64,000 bases of DNA. Source: Mermis nigrescens (lineage: Eukaryota > Nematoda > Enoplea > Mermithida > Mermithidae). Below the pieces are notes generated by a model that made no database searches, was not told where the DNA came from, and saw nothing but the letters and a program-made list of their open reading frames with translations. Below, one piece after another: positions 32,595 through 46,284 of the stretch (position 1 is its first letter; each line of letters opens with the position of its first letter). Made by a program: the position numbers and the translations under genes. Where the stretch lies: assembly GCA_036768485.1 (NCBI GenBank), contig JAVLUZ010000169.1, forward strand, positions 1,056,936-1,120,935. The letters are read 5' to 3'.

Positions 32595-34559
32595 TTAGTC
32601 TGGGGCCAAGGGCCTCTCCACATGGTGTATTCTCCTCAATAGGGCTCTATTCCATATACGACTGATTTCAATACTTCTTGAACCGACATTCTGCTCACTA
32701 GCCCTCTCCATCTCCAGGGTCTCCCGTATTTTCCTACGGTACCCATTGCTTTCTTCTGCGAGTATTGATGTATGCTCAAAATCTGGTCTACACCCACATG
32801 CTATGCAGTGTTCAGCAACCCCACTCCGTTCTTCTTTCAAATTCCTTAGTGCACTCCTATGTTCCCCAAGTCTTTTCTTAAGACTTCTACCAGTTTCCCC
32901 AATGTACTCCTTCCCACATTGTAGTGGTACTTTATACACTATGCCCTGCCGTAGATCTAAGGGTCTCTTTGGGGCAACACTTTGTAGTCTTTTTCTGATG
33001 GTGTCTTCACTCTTTGCCACAAGGCGCACTCCATATGCTTTGCACACTCGCTTAAGCTTCATGGTTAATGCCCCACTAAATGGTACTACTGCTGTTGCAA
33101 TGTAGTTAGTTGCATCACCCCTTGAGGGTGCAAGTTGTAGGGCTCTTTGTATTAATGGGCCAGGGTATCCATTAGCTTGAAACTCCTTAAGTATTTTCTG
33201 ATGTTCACCTTCTTTACTGTGATTTGTTTGGCATATGCTCCTACATCTCATGGCCATTCCTCTAACTATACCTGCCTTTGTGCATTTCTGATGGTTCGAC
33301 TGGTAGTTTAGGTATTGACCTGTATGTGTTGGTTTACGGTACACTGATGTCTCTAGATGGTCATGGGATCTCTTAACTAGTACATCCAGGAAAGGCAGTG
33401 TGCCTTCCACCTCCTTCTCCATTGTAAACTGAATAGCAAGATTTTGACTATTCATGTGCTGGAGGAAAGCTTCTAACTCCCGATCTCCATGATCCCACAA
33501 GATGAATGTGTCATCAACGTACCTGAGCCACATTGTAGGTTTATATGGTGCTGTTTGCAGTGCCTGTTTTTCTAAATCATTCATGAACAGGTTGCACAGT
33601 ACTGGTGACAATGGTGAACCCATGGACATCCCATCTACTTGCTGGTAATAATATTCCCCAAGCTGAAAGTAAGTACTCCTGACACAATATTCTACCAGTT
33701 TGGCAATGACCTCAGCACTCATAGTTGTTCTTTGTGCTAGGGTAATATCCTGTCTAAGCAGATTCAATACACATTCTATAGCCAACTGAGTTGGGACACT
33801 TGTGAAGAGGCTCACAACGTCTAGGCTGACTAGCCGTGTATTTTCCTGTATTACCATTGGTTCTATCTTAGCCACAAAGTCGTTGCTGTTCTTCAATGAG
33901 CTGGCAATGTTCTGCTGCAGTGGGTTAAGTATCTTAACCAGATATTTTGACAGAGGATGTATAGTTGTCCCAATGCAACTGACAATCGGTCTAAGTGGTA
34001 CTCCTGGTTTGTGTATCTTTGGCAAACCATAGATATGCGGTGCTTTGCAGCCTTCTTTGATTTTTACCTCTTTGTCCAGACCTTCTTCCTTGAGCAGTTT
34101 CTTTAATGCTTGCTCTACCCTGGTAACTGGTGTGCGTTTACCAATGGCCTTGAACTTTGAGGGATCATCAATGATCTGCTGCAGCTTATTGTTGTACTCT
34201 ATTCTATCCATCACTACTGCTGCACGACCTTTATCTGCTGGTAGAATGACTATGGTGTCATCTGCTTTTAGCATTTTAATAGCTCTAAGCTCTGCCTTGC
34301 TGATATTTGCCTCAGGCTTATCAACCCTGTCAATAGCTTGTCTAATCTTTAACCGAAAGTCATCCTTCCGTTCCTGTGGCAGGAAATGGGCTGCACACTC
34401 AATAGCTGTTATGATGTTCTTAATTGGGTGTTGACTTGGTGCTATAGCAAAGTTTAAGCCTTTTGCCAGGGCAGTCTGCTCATGATTAGTCAGTGGTCTA
34501 TGGCTCTGATTTATTACCACCTTATCCAGGTTGAGGTTCTGTTGTCCCTGCCTTGGCAT
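32595..34559 (-). CDS. Penelope-like RT with GIY-YIG endonuclease, left copy (654 aa)
   Basis: Uninterrupted frame from ATG at 34559 (MPRQGQQNLNLDKV). It encodes the retrotransposition protein of a canonical, endonuclease-positive Penelope-like element. RT landmarks are ILPADKGRAAVVMDR, LPKIHKPGVPLRPIVSC, RLVSLDVVSLFTSVP, GMSMGSPLSPVLCNLFM, catalytic LRYVDDTFIL and GTLPFLDVLVKR, followed by the Penelope-specific SVYRKPTHTGQYLNYQSNHQ. The C-terminal GIY-YIG nuclease has GIVYKVPLQC, KEYIGETGRSLKKRLGEH and a downstream Cys/His pair (EHCIACGC). The enzyme nicks target DNA and primes reverse transcription there. All motifs are intact, so activity is plausible; this is not shown. Confidence 0.95.
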   Translation of the reverse strand: MPRQGQQNLNLDKVVINQSHRPLTNHEQTALAKGLNFAIAPSQHPIKNIITAIECAAHFLPQERKDDFRLKIRQAIDRVDKPEANISKAELRAIKMLKADDTIVILPADKGRAAVVMDRIEYNNKLQQIIDDPSKFKAIGKRTPVTRVEQALKKLLKEEGLDKEVKIKEGCKAPHIYGLPKIHKPGVPLRPIVSCIGTTIHPLSKYLVKILNPLQQNIASSLKNSNDFVAKIEPMVIQENTRLVSLDVVSLFTSVPTQLAIECVLNLLRQDITLAQRTTMSAEVIAKLVEYCVRSTYFQLGEYYYQQVDGMSMGSPLSPVLCNLFMNDLEKQALQTAPYKPTMWLRYVDDTFILWDHGDRELEAFLQHMNSQNLAIQFTMEKEVEGTLPFLDVLVKRSHDHLETSVYRKPTHTGQYLNYQSNHQKCTKAGIVRGMAMRCRSICQTNHSKEGEHQKILKEFQANGYPGPLIQRALQLAPSRGDATNYIATAVVPFSGALTMKLKRVCKAYGVRLVAKSEDTIRKRLQSVAPKRPLDLRQGIVYKVPLQCGKEYIGETGRSLKKRLGEHRSALRNLKEERSGVAEHCIACGCRPDFEHTSILAEESNGYRRKIRETLEMERASEQNVGSRSIEISRIWNRALLRRIHHVERPLAPD

Positions 34560-34576
34560 GAGTCTATCCAATTTTG

Positions 34577-36457
34577 CCTGCCCTGGCAAAAGGCTTAAAC
34601 TTTGCTATAGCACCAAGTCAACACCCAATTAAGAACATCATAACAGCTATTGAGTGTGCAGCCCATTTCCTGCCACAGAAACGGAAGGATGACTTTCGGT
34701 TAAAGATTAGACAAGCTATTGACAGGGTTGATAAGCCTGAGGCAAATATCAGCAAGGCAGAGCTTAGAGCTATTAAAATGCTAAAAGCAGATGACACCAT
34801 AGTCATTCTACCAGCAGATAAAGGTCGTGCAGCAGTAGTGATGGATAGAATAGAGTACAACAATAAGCTGCAGCAGATCATTGATGATCCCTCAAAGTTC
34901 AAGGCCATTGGTAAACGCACACCAGTTACCAGGGTAGAGCAAGCATTAAAGAAACTGCTCAAGGAAGAAGGTCTGGACAAAGAGGTAAAAATCAAAGAAG
35001 GCTGCAAAGCACCGCATATCTATGGTTTGCCAAAGATACACAAACCAGGAGTACCACTTAGACCGATTGTCAGTTGCATTGGGACAACTATACATCCTCT
35101 GTCAAAATATCTGGTTAAGATACTTAACCCACTGCAGCAGAACATTGCCAGCTCATTGAAGAACAGCAACGACTTTGTGGCTAAGATAGAACCAATGGTA
35201 ATACAGGAAAATACACGGCTAGTCAGCCTAGACGTTGTGAGCCTCTTCACAAGTGTCCCAACTCAGTTGGCTATAGAATGTGTATTGAATCTGCTTAGAC
35301 AGGATATTACCCTAGCACAAAGAACAACTATGAGTGCTGAGGTCATTGCCAAACTGGTAGAATATTGTGTCAGGAGTACTTACTTTCAGCTTGGGGAATA
35401 TTATTACCAGCAAGTAGATGGGATGTCCATGGGTTCACCATTGTCACCAGTACTGTGCAACCTGTTCATGAATGATTTAGAAAAACAGGCACTGCAAACA
35501 GCACCATATAAACCTACAATGTGGCTCAGGTACGTTGATGACACATTCATCTTGTGGGATCATGGAGATCGGGAGTTAGAAGCTTTCCTCCAGCACATGA
35601 ATAGTCAAAATCTTGCTATTCAGTTTACCATGGAGAAGGAGGTGGAAGGCACACTGCCTTTCCTGGATGTACTAGTTAAGAGATCCCATGACCATCTAGA
35701 GACATCAGTGTACCGTAAGCCAACACATACAGGTCAATACCTAAACTACCAGTCGAACCATCAGAAATGCACAAAGGCAGGTATAGTTAGAGGAATGGCC
35801 ATGAGATGTAGGAGCATATGCCAAACAAATCACAGTAAAGAAGGTGAACATCAGAAAATACTTAAGGAGTTTCAAGCTAATGGATACCCTGGCCCATTAA
35901 TACAAAGAGCCCTACAACTTGCACCCTCAAGGGATGATGCAACTAACTACATTGCAACAGCAGTAGTACCATTTAGTGGGGCATTAACCATGAAGCTTAA
36001 GCGAGTGTGCAAAGCATATGGAGTGCGCCTTGTGGCAAAGAGTGAAGACACCATCAGAAAAAGACTACAAAGTGTTGCCCCAAAGAGACCCTTAGATCTA
36101 CGGCAGGGCATAGTGTATAAAGTACCACTACAATGTGGGAAGGAGTACATTGGGGAAACTGGTAGAAGTCTTAAGAAAAGACTTGGGGAACATAGGAGTG
36201 CACTAAGGAATTTGAAAGAAGAACGGAGTGGGGTTGCTGAACACTGCATAGCATGTGGGTGTAGACCAGATTTCGAGCATACATCAATACTCGCAGAAGA
36301 AAGCAATGGGTACCGTAGGAAAATACGGGAGACCCTGGAGATGGAGAGGGCTAGTGAGCAGAATGTCGGTTCAAGAAGTATTGAGATCAGTCGTATATGG
36401 AATAGAGCCCTATTGAGGAGAATACACCATGTGGAGAGGCCCTTGGCCCCAGACTAA
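34577..36457 (+). CDS. Penelope-like RT/GIY-YIG, right copy, 5'-truncated
   Basis: Same protein as the left copy from ALAKGLNFAIAPSQHP to the end, with all RT and nuclease motifs intact. The N-terminal 40 or so residues are lost at the palindrome junction, and no ATG precedes the homologous region in frame; the first internal Met is near residue 70. Translation would need a non-ATG start or the internal Met, which would lose part of the N-terminal region. It differs from the left copy at only two residues. Confidence 0.9.
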   Translation, partial: PALAKGLNFAIAPSQHPIKNIITAIECAAHFLPQKRKDDFRLKIRQAIDRVDKPEANISKAELRAIKMLKADDTIVILPADKGRAAVVMDRIEYNNKLQQIIDDPSKFKAIGKRTPVTRVEQALKKLLKEEGLDKEVKIKEGCKAPHIYGLPKIHKPGVPLRPIVSCIGTTIHPLSKYLVKILNPLQQNIASSLKNSNDFVAKIEPMVIQENTRLVSLDVVSLFTSVPTQLAIECVLNLLRQDITLAQRTTMSAEVIAKLVEYCVRSTYFQLGEYYYQQVDGMSMGSPLSPVLCNLFMNDLEKQALQTAPYKPTMWLRYVDDTFILWDHGDRELEAFLQHMNSQNLAIQFTMEKEVEGTLPFLDVLVKRSHDHLETSVYRKPTHTGQYLNYQSNHQKCTKAGIVRGMAMRCRSICQTNHSKEGEHQKILKEFQANGYPGPLIQRALQLAPSRDDATNYIATAVVPFSGALTMKLKRVCKAYGVRLVAKSEDTIRKRLQSVAPKRPLDLRQGIVYKVPLQCGKEYIGETGRSLKKRLGEHRSALRNLKEERSGVAEHCIACGCRPDFEHTSILAEESNGYRRKIRETLEMERASEQNVGSRSIEISRIWNRALLRRIHHVERPLAPD

Positions 36458-36504
36458 AAATATTATTATGTTACTTTAAAAGGAACAAATAATATTATAC
36501 AACT

Positions 36505-36588
36505 GGCCCAGTGAAGCTCAGTTGGTAAAACCACAGACTCTAGAAATAAATGATACTTAGCTGTAAGGTTCGATTCCTGGTGCCCACA
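36505..36588 (+). repeat. tRNA-like sequence in Penelope terminal region, right arm
   Basis: AAGCTCAGTTGGTAAAACC matches a tRNA A box and GGTTCGATTCC (36567-36577) is a perfect B box, 41 bp downstream. ACAG and CTGT could close an enlarged anticodon arm. Acceptor ends (GGCCCAG and GGTGCCC) and the T stem pair poorly, so it is tRNA-derived and not a working tRNA. It is present in both arms, so it belongs to the element; it could act as an internal pol III promoter. Confidence 0.6.
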
Positions 36589-36610
36589 ACTTCTTATATT
36601 CTGTAAGAGC

Positions 36611-36640
36611 CTGACGACGACGGTAGGTTAACTGTCGAAA
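36611..36640 (+). ncRNA. hammerhead-ribozyme-like core in Penelope terminal region
   Basis: CTGACGA (36611-36617), a possible helix II with GACGG pairing CTGTC around an 8-nt loop, then GAAA (36637-36640). The same elements recur in the left arm and in both halves of the miniature fold-back at 21677-22134, where the loop differs but a stem remains. Penelope-like elements are known to encode hammerheads. Here one base is unpaired next to helix II and no clear NUH cleavage triplet with helices I and III was found, so catalysis is doubtful. Confidence 0.4.
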
Positions 36641-36757
36641 CGTTGCGTATTATTCTTAACATTGTATTGTACCTACGGGTTTGAATAAAGCATTATTATT
36701 ATTTTATGTGACTGCCAATAGGCCAAAAATACACTTTCTTTAGATAGGTCGGTCAGA

Positions 36758-38333
36758 CTTGCCTAAATTTAATAAATTGTGAAAAGGATAAAATATGCAT
36801 ACTTATTATGTACGGATGCGGACTTTATTAATAAGTAGTGCTGCACACTTTGCGAAGTTTGCTACCCGCATACCCGTTCATTTCATTACCCGGGTAATCC
36901 GATACCCGAGTAGGACTAACATAAGGTGAGAATGCAAAGGAGGCCCTGTTTTCTTCAAATGGGGTGTCCGGGGAAGGCTCGCTCAAGCATCCTCCATCGG
37001 GCTCTGAAAGAAGAGCTTAAATATTTGGTAGGAAGAGCACTTTAATTATCAGTCGAGCATCCAACTTCTTTTATCTTTCAATCAAGGAGTCATTATACAT
37101 AGCACGTGATCGTCCCATTCTCAACAATAATGTTTCATCACATCCTTTAAATCTGTTTTAATTACTAACATCCCACTTTTTCATTTTGGTTGATACAAGC
37201 TTTTAAATTTAATTTGATTGATTTTTTTCTAAATTTAAATTTTTCTAGACTCAGGTACAAAAATATGCTAAAGACGGCAATTGGTCTCAGCATCTAATCG
37301 ATATTCTGGGCCATATGTGCTCTAGATTCAAGAATAGCGTCCAGGTTTGAAGCTCAATAATATGTACTCAACTTAGCGAAAGTCACCTCAAGCCTAAAAG
37401 ATTAATGTAATTTTTCGACACAAAATTTGACATGAAACACAAAAATAAGCGGAATACATATAAACAGCATTTTTCGACATGTTTTTGTACAGTGGATTAC
37501 ATCTGCAGCTTATGTTAATAAAATAGCCACAAATTAAGTGATTCAAGAAACTTTTTTCCTGAATTTAGGCAATATAAATTGTATCTGGCGATAAGCGCTA
37601 GAAATTTTCCATGTTTTTATACTGTCAAGCTCACCTTTACAGATTCACAAACATAAGCAAAGCGGGAATTATCCGGCACGGAGCGCCCAAAAATTTGGAC
37701 GTTTTTAAGTTCTTGAGCTCGATTTAGCGCCTTGCTCAAGATAAGAAATGCAGAAAATTTGATGTAGCGAAGAATGTAATCGAAAATGTTAATTTAAATA
37801 TGTATGAAATAGTAATTTTTCAACGAATTGGTGGCGCGAAATGCCGGGAATTCAAGCAATTTTGCGCTAGGGAACGTCAAAAACTTAAATAGTTTCATAG
37901 GTGAAATTTCTAAAAAAAACATTTAGTGGGGGATTTTCCCCGTAACCATCACCTCCCCCTTTAAATACGGGTCTATATGTAACATGTAATGAGTGAGGTC
38001 GCTGAACACACTAGTATCAAAGAAACAAATTTGATGCAAAAGTGCACAGTTTATCAAAAGAAGTTTCAAAATCAAGAGAAAATCGAAAATGCAGTAAAAA
38101 ATGTTTTTATCTGAGCTGACAGAACCTGGAAAACTGGTCCTCTGTTTTTGAGCAGGTAATAATCAGCTTCCAAACACATTCTAATGGCAGGGATTATGCC
38201 ATGCACCATATTATGTGGTTCAACTCTAACTTTAAAAACAAGGCGAAAAATATGTACCACCTAATCCGATTCCTAGCAGATTTCGCATGATTGTCATATT
38301 TGAAATTCTTTTCATCGGCATTCAAATACCCGT
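36758..38333. other. intergenic, no gene seen
   Basis: No exon-like frame. Around 36860-36915 several ACCCG/CGGGT words (ATTACCCGGGTAAT, GATACCCGAGTA) resemble those at 38589-38660, as if they were the ends of one larger repeat interrupted by A10; not established. Confidence 0.4.
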
Positions 38334-38588
38334 CATAAATTGACGTAGGGGCTTAGGAAAGAGGTTATGCGCCCCTAAAGTTCGGATACCCCCTCCCCTT
38401 ATACCAAAATACCCCCACCCCAGAATTCTATTTCTGAAATTTTTATTGTAATTTTTTGATGTCAATGAATAATGCTCCATGAGAAACGTTGAAAAATGGT
38501 GTTTCTTCGCTATTCCGTCATTTTATGACCATTTTTTGGTCTTTGAAAAATCTTACACCCCTTAGAATTTCGGTGCTGCCCACCTATG
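38334..38588 (+). mobile_element. hAT-type MITE family A, copy A10, diverged
   Basis: The left end is degraded (CATAAATTGACGTAGGGGC), the right end intact (TGCCCACCTATG). Flanks ATACCCGT and GTACCCGG match at six of eight positions. Confidence 0.75.
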
Positions 38589-39154
38589 GTACCCGGGTAC
38601 GCCTGGGTAATTGTCGGGTACCCGTGTAATAAAACTTTTTCTACCCGGGTACCCGGAACTTTTTCTATTGTAAATTACCAAAAAAACTGCTTTTCACGAA
38701 AATGTATGCTAAAAAGGTTAATGCAGCAGGTGCACTGCACAGGGTCAAGATTGGCGGGAGGGGGAGGTAGTAAAAGTAAGAAATCCAAAACAGCGAATCT
38801 ATTTAGTATTCACAATTTTGTGCTTGATAAGCGAAGAAAATGGTCCTAAATAGCCGATAAGACGCTTTTTCGAGGTAACCCGCATTTAAATCATTTTTGA
38901 CCGTACTTATAGCTTTTAAAACTAAGAAATATTGGAACAAATAAAGTGAAAGAAAAAGTTTGATTTTAAGACCAGACACAATTCAATGCGCCTATAGAGA
39001 AAAAATGTTCCGGACAAATTTTGACATTATTATTGTTTTTGTTCTTGAAACTTGATGCAGAAAACCTTTCAACAACAAAAAATCGTCGGACCGTGTACCT
39101 GCCTGAATGACTCCAGCACATTCCCTATATACATGTATAGATAGCGGATGTAAG

Positions 39155-39420
39155 CATTCATGTACAGCATGGAAATTTTAGTTGTCAGCTTTGGAAAATT
39201 AATAAAAAGCGCCTCTTTTAGGCTAAAAACCGATAAGTAACACGTCCAAAACACTTTTTTGACGTTTCAGACAATTACCGCTCTTTCTAGAGCATAAAAA
39301 ATTTTCGAGAAAAATTTCAAAAAATCGTGTGAATAGCACAAAATATAGTAAAAAAATGTGTATACGGCAAGAGGCGCCGAAAATTTCAGACTTTTGATGC
39401 AAAATGAACAAAAACGCTTC
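39155..39420 (+). repeat. interspersed repeat D, copy 2
   Basis: Shares word order with 22995-23310 and 42385-42740: TGTACAGCATGGAAATTT, CACGTCCAAAACACTTTTTT, TTTCTAGAGCATAAAA, CAAAATATAG, and a relic of the GC palindrome. Non-coding. Confidence 0.6.
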
Positions 39421-39844
39421 CGTTTAGGTCAAATCAAAACGCGCGACATAGTCAGACAGTTCACGCACAAGATTCGTATTTTTGTTCTATAGCCTTTTAT
39501 TTTTGTGATAAAAAAGATTTCTAGTCAATGCACCTCCACACCAGCCCACTTATTGACTTTTTGAAAGGTTAGCTGCAATACAAGAAAAAGAACCAGTTTC
39601 GTATTATAGATGAGCTAAAAAATAGTTTAAATATTTAATGTCGAGTCTGAACGATAAGCTTCTTGAAAGGACCGCTCGCTGCGTCGTTCCTATTTAGTTT
39701 TGAACTAATTTTCCGCTTTTAACACCTATCCATTCTTCTTAGTAGTATGCTAAAAATATAAAAAAATAGTGTTGAACAAAACTTAGATTTAGGAGGAGGT
39801 ACCTGCATTTATTTGATTTATGCAAATGATTCAATCTGAAAACG

Positions 39845-39851
39845 TATAAAA
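39845..39851 (+). promoter_or_regulatory. TATA box of the secreted Cys-rich gene
   Basis: TATAAAA about 70 bp upstream of the start codon at 39921. The surrounding 300 bp recur, diverged, upstream of the related exon 1 copies at 45953 and 46757, so promoter and exon were duplicated together. Confidence 0.5.
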
Positions 39852-39920
39852 ACTGCTCCTAACAATGTTTTTTTCATTATTTTCTTTAATTCTTAGTATT
39901 ATCACTATCCGCTAATAACC

Positions 39921-43116
<3,196 letters not shown>

Positions 43117-43157
43117 CATTTAGATTATAATATCTTAACTGCATTGTTTATTGACTG

Positions 43158-43163
43158 AATAAA
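43158..43163 (+). terminator. polyadenylation signal AATAAA
   Basis: Lies 42 bp after the stop of the secreted Cys-rich gene. The paralog has the same hexamer (TGACAGAATAAAATTTTG near 48830) at an equivalent place. Confidence 0.55.
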
Positions 43164-43389
43164 ATCTTGTGATAAGTTAATAGTTTTATTGAATAACCAA
43201 GTATGAGGAAAAAACGAATATCAACGATTTTAGAAATACGCGTCAATAGCTAATCATATTTGCACTCTTTTTTTTATTATTATATTTTGTTTCGAAAAAT
43301 TTTATTTAGAATGGCATTTATATTGGCGACTATCCATCGTAGAGCGTAGGAAAGAGGGAAAAGTAAAATCCGGTAAACGGAAACCGTGG

Positions 43390-44540
43390 ATTCAATCCGG
43401 AAACGGAAATTGGAATGTAAATGATTGTGCATCCCGATCCCGTCTAGGGTTTCTCCGCCATGAAGGTGGTCCAAACTAGCGGAACAAGGGTTTTCTAGGT
43501 AGAACCCATCAGGGTGAACACTCAGACCTCGTCTCCGGCAAAATTTCTTCCATTGAAGGGGGTCTGGGATCGGGAACGGGTTACCCCTTTATTTATATGT
43601 GATAACTCCGGTTCTGTCGAAGGTTCCTCCACCCTGAGGGTGGTATAAAGGGGTGGACCGGGGTTCCCCGAATAGGGATTAACAGGTTTAAACTTGCGGA
43701 ACCGCAATTCACAAGGTAGCGCTTATTAGGGTGAACACCACTAAACCCGTTCCTGCCAAAATTTCTCTCACTGAATGAAAGTTTTAGTTCTCGGAAACAA
43801 GGAACCCCATTATTCATAAATGATGCTGACCGCAGTCCCGTCGGGGGTTTCTCTGCCCCAATGGTGGTTAAAAGTAGCGTCATAAAAAGTTCCACAAATA
43901 GAGCCCATCGGGGCAAACATCTCCAACCCCGTTTCCACTAGAATTTCTCCCACTGGAGGTAGTTTCAGGTCTTGGAAACGAGGTAGGTACCCTATTTATA
44001 TATGTTGAGATGATCCTGGTTCTTTCAAACTAGCGTTACCGGGGTTCTCAGGTAAAACCCATCATTATCAACATCCTCCCGTTTCCTCTGAAATTTTTCC
44101 CACTGGAGGGGGCTTAGGAATTATTATATGGTACCTTATTCATACATGTGAGGTTTTTTAGAGCCCCAAACCCCCTTCAGTACAAGAAATTCTGCCGAAA
44201 ACGACTTTAAGGTTTTTACCCTGACAAGTTATACCTAGAAAATACTGTTTCCCCAAGATCGGACCAACCACAGGGTGAAGAAACCTCGACGTAACCTGTG
44301 TCAGCTTCACATAAATAAATTGTGTACGCATTTCCGGGCCCCAAAACCTCCTTCAGTGAGAGAAATTTGGGCTAAAACGGGGTTAGGCGATCATCCTAAT
44401 GGGCCCTCCCATATCCGCTACTTTGGACCGCATGACGGAGAAACTCCCGATAGAACCAGGGTCAGCGTCACATATAAATAACGGGGTACACCGTTTTTGA
44501 GCCCCAGAATCCCCTTCAATGAGAAAAATTTTGGCGAAAA
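43390..44540. repeat. satellite block, imperfect 150-240 bp units
   Basis: Recurring words in order: TTTATATGTGA, CGGTTCTGTCGAAGG, TTCTCCGCC, AGAACCCATCAGGGTGAACA, CCCGTCTCC, AAATTTCTCCCACTGAAGG, GGAAACGAGG. Five or six diverged units are visible. The last (44270-44540) is inverted relative to the first ones. It lies between members of the secreted-protein family. No coding value. Confidence 0.7.
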
Positions 44541-45952
44541 CGAAGTGATGCTGATGATCCCCACCGGAAGAGCCCGCTTCCGCTAGTTTTTGTTACAAAC
44601 CAATAGCTGTTCTAGCATTGCATCAAAGATTTAAGGTCTCTCGATATAACAGGAAGAAATTCTTGACAGTCCAAGTCGAATTGATCTCAATCAAACATAA
44701 TCCTTTCCGTCAAGTTTATGGAGGGATATCACAAATTGTATCAAGTTTTTAAACTGTTGAAGGTTAAACGTGCATAAATAAGGTTTTGAGCCCTGTTTTC
44801 CGGTCAGTTAGGCGATTTTTTTGCTAAATGGTTTTTCAAGCTTTCTTTGTTCAGTATTTTATTGCAAAAGAATGAACTGATTCATAATTGGATTAAAAAT
44901 TATTACTTTGAATCAAAATGGACAAACTGTAATAGTCTCCAATCTTAAATTCACAACTTTCTAGCAGATTCCAGAAATATACCAATAAAAACAATTGAGT
45001 CTTTTTATTTGCTGGAGAGAGTACACATACCTTACACATCTCTTTTAGAAAACGCCTCACTCAAATATCCCAAATAAGTGGTCGTAAAGATCTTATATTT
45101 AGCGACAAACACCAATTGCAATCATTTGAATTTTATTGGATTAATAAGTTGAGAATCGGAAATTGAACGGTGCGGTAAACTATTTGCCAAAACTAAATAA
45201 AGTCTATAATATGCAAATTTTTCTACAATTTACTGAAAATTACGAGCAGAGTTCAAAACGTTTGCTTAGTTACTGTAACTGATAATTTACTACGAATTGC
45301 CCTAAATTGGTTCGAAAATATCTACTATCCCTTTAACAAACTGCTTAGAAAACTTAACACATTCACGCGAATTTAAGTCTTAGTTTCAAGAGCAAAACTC
45401 TTTTTTCAGTATATTTCAGAGTACTAGAAATCGAGCTTTATTCCAAAAGTTTTAAATGAAGTCAATCAAACAACCCACATGAGATCAGTCGAGCTTATCG
45501 ATGTCGATAAGATCTTATCGTTCACCTGTTAAATTTGGGTCATATGACAACGAAGTTATCGAACAGCTTATGCAAAGGTGGTATTTTTGTTCGATAAACG
45601 CTTTATTTTTTCGAAGTTTAAATACAATTTGTTAATTTTTCGACAGCTTACCTGCCATACGAGAAGGAGAACCAATTTCGCATTATATATGACCTTTCTA
45701 TAAAAAGTGGTCCATCTGAAGAACTAATCTCTAGTCTGAAAGATAAGAGCGCATCGCATGCTGTGCCATTTCACTTTTGCTTCAGTAATAATTTTTCGCT
45801 TTCTAAGCGAAAAATAAAAAATAGTATCGAACCTATGTAGTATACGGTTTATGTGAATGATTTTACCTAGATTACAGCTTAAATATTGCTTATAAGAACG
45901 TTTTTAGTTTTTATTTTGAATCGTTCGTCTATCGCTATCCGCTGACAAAACG
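44541..45952. other. intergenic; duplicated promoter of the Cys-rich family
   Basis: Up to about 45640 nothing is recognised. From 45650, AAGGAGAACCAATTTCGCATTATA and later sequence align with the region upstream of the complete gene (about 39580 onward). Confidence 0.45.
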
Positions 45953-46116
45953 ATGTTCGCCAGCTCGTCAAATTATAGTTTCTTGATTTTTCATATCTCT
46001 TCTAAATTTTCGCTATTAGGCCACCAAGGTTATATAAAGGTTATATCAGAAAGGCGTATAGCCGATTGGGACAAGGTCCCTTAACCACCAAGAATCAAGA
46101 TACCACCGCTCGTACG
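45953..46116 (+). pseudogene. truncated exon 1 of the Ly6-like family
   Basis: After CTATCCGCTGACAAAACG comes ATG and MFASSSNYSFLIFHIS, aligning with MRVSSSDSRFLIFSAF of the complete gene. The signal peptide then degrades and no donor is seen; a MITE follows at 46117. A dead duplicate. Confidence 0.6.
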
Positions 46117-46284
46117 CAGGTACATGCGTAGCTGGCCTTCCTATTTTGGGGAACTAATACCAATTTCGGGGGTCTAAACCGAAAATAGCACAAAAAACGT
46201 GTAAAAAGTCCCTTTTACGGTTTTTTTTCTGAACTTCTAGGGGTCCTGACCCGCCCTCCATTCTACCCCACACCTACGTACCTG
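46117..46284 (+). mobile_element. hAT-type MITE family B, copy B1
   Basis: 168 bp, ends CAGGTACATGCGTAGCTGGC and CACCTACGTACCTG, with perfect 8-bp duplications CTCGTACG (46109-46116, 46285-46292). The interior GGCCTTCCTATTTTGGGG and AAAATAGCACAAAA-AACGT is shared with B2. Confidence 0.9.

Larger units (their letters stand above)
32275..36745. mobile_element. palindromic (head-to-head) Penelope-like element pair
   Basis: Two copies of one element are fused at their 5' ends (junction about 34577) and point outward. The same 12 bp, AGGTCGGTCAGA, lie at 32263-32274 and 36746-36757. The left edge has about 33 bp (ACTGACTTCTAAATGTTTG...) not present on the right. The arms are almost identical; only two amino-acid differences are evident between the two proteins (Gln/Lys near the N-terminus, Gly/Asp about residue 480), so insertion is recent. 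Outer ends (32275-32594 and 36458-36745) carry tRNA-like A/B boxes and a hammerhead-like core. Confidence 0.93.

Noticed and set aside
32746..33105. 119-codon plus-strand frame antisense to the Penelope RT
   Set aside because: Shadow of the RT/GIY-YIG gene; the mirror frame appears at 35947-36306 only because the arms are palindromic.
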